A stretch of DNA of 64,000 nt. Origin: an uncultured Acetatifactor sp. (GTDB lineage Bacteria; Bacillota; Clostridia; Lachnospirales; Lachnospiraceae). A program made the translations under genes and the position numbers. The DNA lies in assembly GCA_910584865.1 (NCBI GenBank), contig CAJUCE010000012.1:62001-126000 (forward strand), in the 5' to 3' direction. Positions 63,070-64,000 of this stretch are shown in pieces. The notes beneath the pieces were generated by a model that was given only the letters and a program-made list of their open reading frames with translations, made no database searches and was not told the DNA's origin. Numbering within the stretch: position 1 is the stretch's first letter; the number at the start of each line of letters is the position of its first letter.

Positions 63070-64000
63070 ATGCCGACAAGAAAAAGAACGAAAGCCATAG
63101 AATCAGATTTCGGTGTATTCCTGCAAAAGCACCGGACTATGTGCGAGGTAACTTATGAGCAGTTATCAGAGGGTCTATGCTCCGCCAGCGAACTGAAACG
63201 GATAGAGAAAGGGGAGCGCCCCGCCGGTAAAGCATTGCGGGACAGGCTTTTATACCGCCTTGGAATCGGGCCGGACGTCTATGAAAATTTTCTCTTTGAA
63301 GAGGATTATGTGCAGTGGAAAAGGCGGCAGCAGCTGCTGTATGAGATATCCAGGGGGGAGGAGGAAACTGCCCGGAGACTGTTGGAGGAGTATAGGGCGA
63401 AATATGCTTCAGGCGAACAGACGGATGTGAACAGCAGGCTGGAACGGCAGTTTTGCCTGTGCATGGAGGCGCAGATCTTGCGGAGCAGAGAAGCTAAGGA
63501 GAGCAGGAATCCCAGAGGACTGGAACCCGGGAGCAGGAAGACTAGGGATCAGGAATCCCAGAGGACTGGAACCCGGGAGCATGAAGGCCGGGAACGAGAA
63601 ACACAGGGACAGGAAACACAGGGACAGGAAACCCTGGAAAAACAGCTGTGTACCCTCTTCCGAAAAGCCCTGGAGCTGACCGCAAAACCGGCGATATCCG
63701 AAAGTATCAAAGGGAAGTTCTATTCCATCCAGGAGCTGGACCTGCTGCTGGAATGGATTCATTACGAGCGGCCCTCAACCTGGGAACAACGCTATCAGGA
63801 AATCCTGAGCGCAGTAGAGGAAGCCGGATTAGACAGGGTAAACTGCGCAAAGATATACCCCAAGACAGTGTACTATCTGTGCCGTGACGGATTGGCATCG
63901 GGAACATTGGGATTAGAGGAACAGGCAGAAGCCATGACGCTGTGCGGGAAAGCGGTGGAGCGTCTGCGGGAAGCGGGAAGACTGTATTACATGTGGGAAC
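63070..64000 (+). CDS. XRE-type regulator with helical repeats (partial)
   Basis: The frame runs from ATG 63070 (after AAAGGGG) off the window end, at least 310 codons. N-terminal helix-turn-helix of the XRE kind (SDFGVFLQKHRTMCEVTYEQ, LCSASELKRIEKGERPAG) followed by a helical, TPR-like region, as in large transcription regulators of quorum or secondary-metabolite genes. A linker around 63490-63650 holds tandem repeats: a roughly 32-base unit 46 bases apart, so the second copy is read in another frame (RNPRGLEPG then ESQRTGTRE), and a 15-base pair encoding ETQGQ twice. The rest is beyond the window. Confidence 0.75.
   Translation, partial: MPTRKRTKAIESDFGVFLQKHRTMCEVTYEQLSEGLCSASELKRIEKGERPAGKALRDRLLYRLGIGPDVYENFLFEEDYVQWKRRQQLLYEISRGEEETARRLLEEYRAKYASGEQTDVNSRLERQFCLCMEAQILRSREAKESRNPRGLEPGSRKTRDQESQRTGTREHEGRERETQGQETQGQETLEKQLCTLFRKALELTAKPAISESIKGKFYSIQELDLLLEWIHYERPSTWEQRYQEILSAVEEAGLDRVNCAKIYPKTVYYLCRDGLASGTLGLEEQAEAMTLCGKAVERLREAGRLYYMWE

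Overview
The window looks like chromosome of a spore-forming, fermentative gut clostridium, most likely Lachnospiraceae. Reasons: a pta-ackA acetate pathway, a full spoIVA gene, class B sortases paired with (S/A)PKTG sorting signals, Uma2 and AAA-ATPase/PD-(D/E)XK families typical of that group, strong AGGAGG ribosome sites, and medium GC with AT-rich intergenic spaces. I saw no tRNA, rRNA, CRISPR array, complete insertion sequence or prophage. It is a core chromosomal segment studded with accessory islands and gene remnants.

Layout. 1-12.8 kb: housekeeping (pta end, ackA, a C39-like peptidase, gltX, a UvrD/PcrA helicase, DUF1292, an isoamylase-like protein that has lost its catalytic residues, a Cys-rich peptide, a lactonase-fold protein, aroC-tgt, then yajC). 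13.3-20.6 kb: a duplicated cell-surface island with two close class B sortases, an LCP ligase, two intact (S/A)PKTG surface proteins and the tail of a third, and a shortened polysaccharide co-polymerase fused to a kinase-like domain without its P-loop. 20.6-22.2 kb: an Rpn-like gene and a barstar gene broken by one stop codon. 22.2-31.1 kb: leuB-ilvD-ilvB, an L,D-transpeptidase, serC-serA. 31.4-41.4 kb: accessory metabolism (tcdA, a GH2 enzyme, a transporter remnant, a GntR/LacI regulator, a CPBP protease/TetR pair, GH125 mannosidase, Uma2, metF). 41.6-46.2 kb: a MoxR ATPase and its VWA partner, separated by a PTS EIIC domain fused to a degenerate chemoreceptor-like coiled coil. 46.3-55.3 kb: GNAT, a shortened EEP nuclease, tyrS, Uma2, a membrane-tethered SGNH hydrolase, an unknown membrane protein and a serpin lipoprotein. 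55.4-64 kb: an MscS-related channel, spoIVA, a DUF2142 membrane protein, an acyltransferase, a BlaI repressor, an AAA-ATPase/nuclease and the start of an XRE-type regulator.

The most striking non-gene signal is a family of four structured intergenic elements, upstream of ackA, the helicase, ilvB and serA. Each ends in a closing stem followed by GGAAC and an A/T-rich AGGAG that is the ribosome site of the next gene. The ackA and ilvB copies share an inner stem with two compensatory base-pair changes. A second theme is partial duplication: surface-protein tail, VWA fragment, SGNH tail, and in-gene tandem repeats.

Gene starts were chosen from ribosome-site spacing and may be off by a few codons. 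Functions come from motif reading only; no database search was run.
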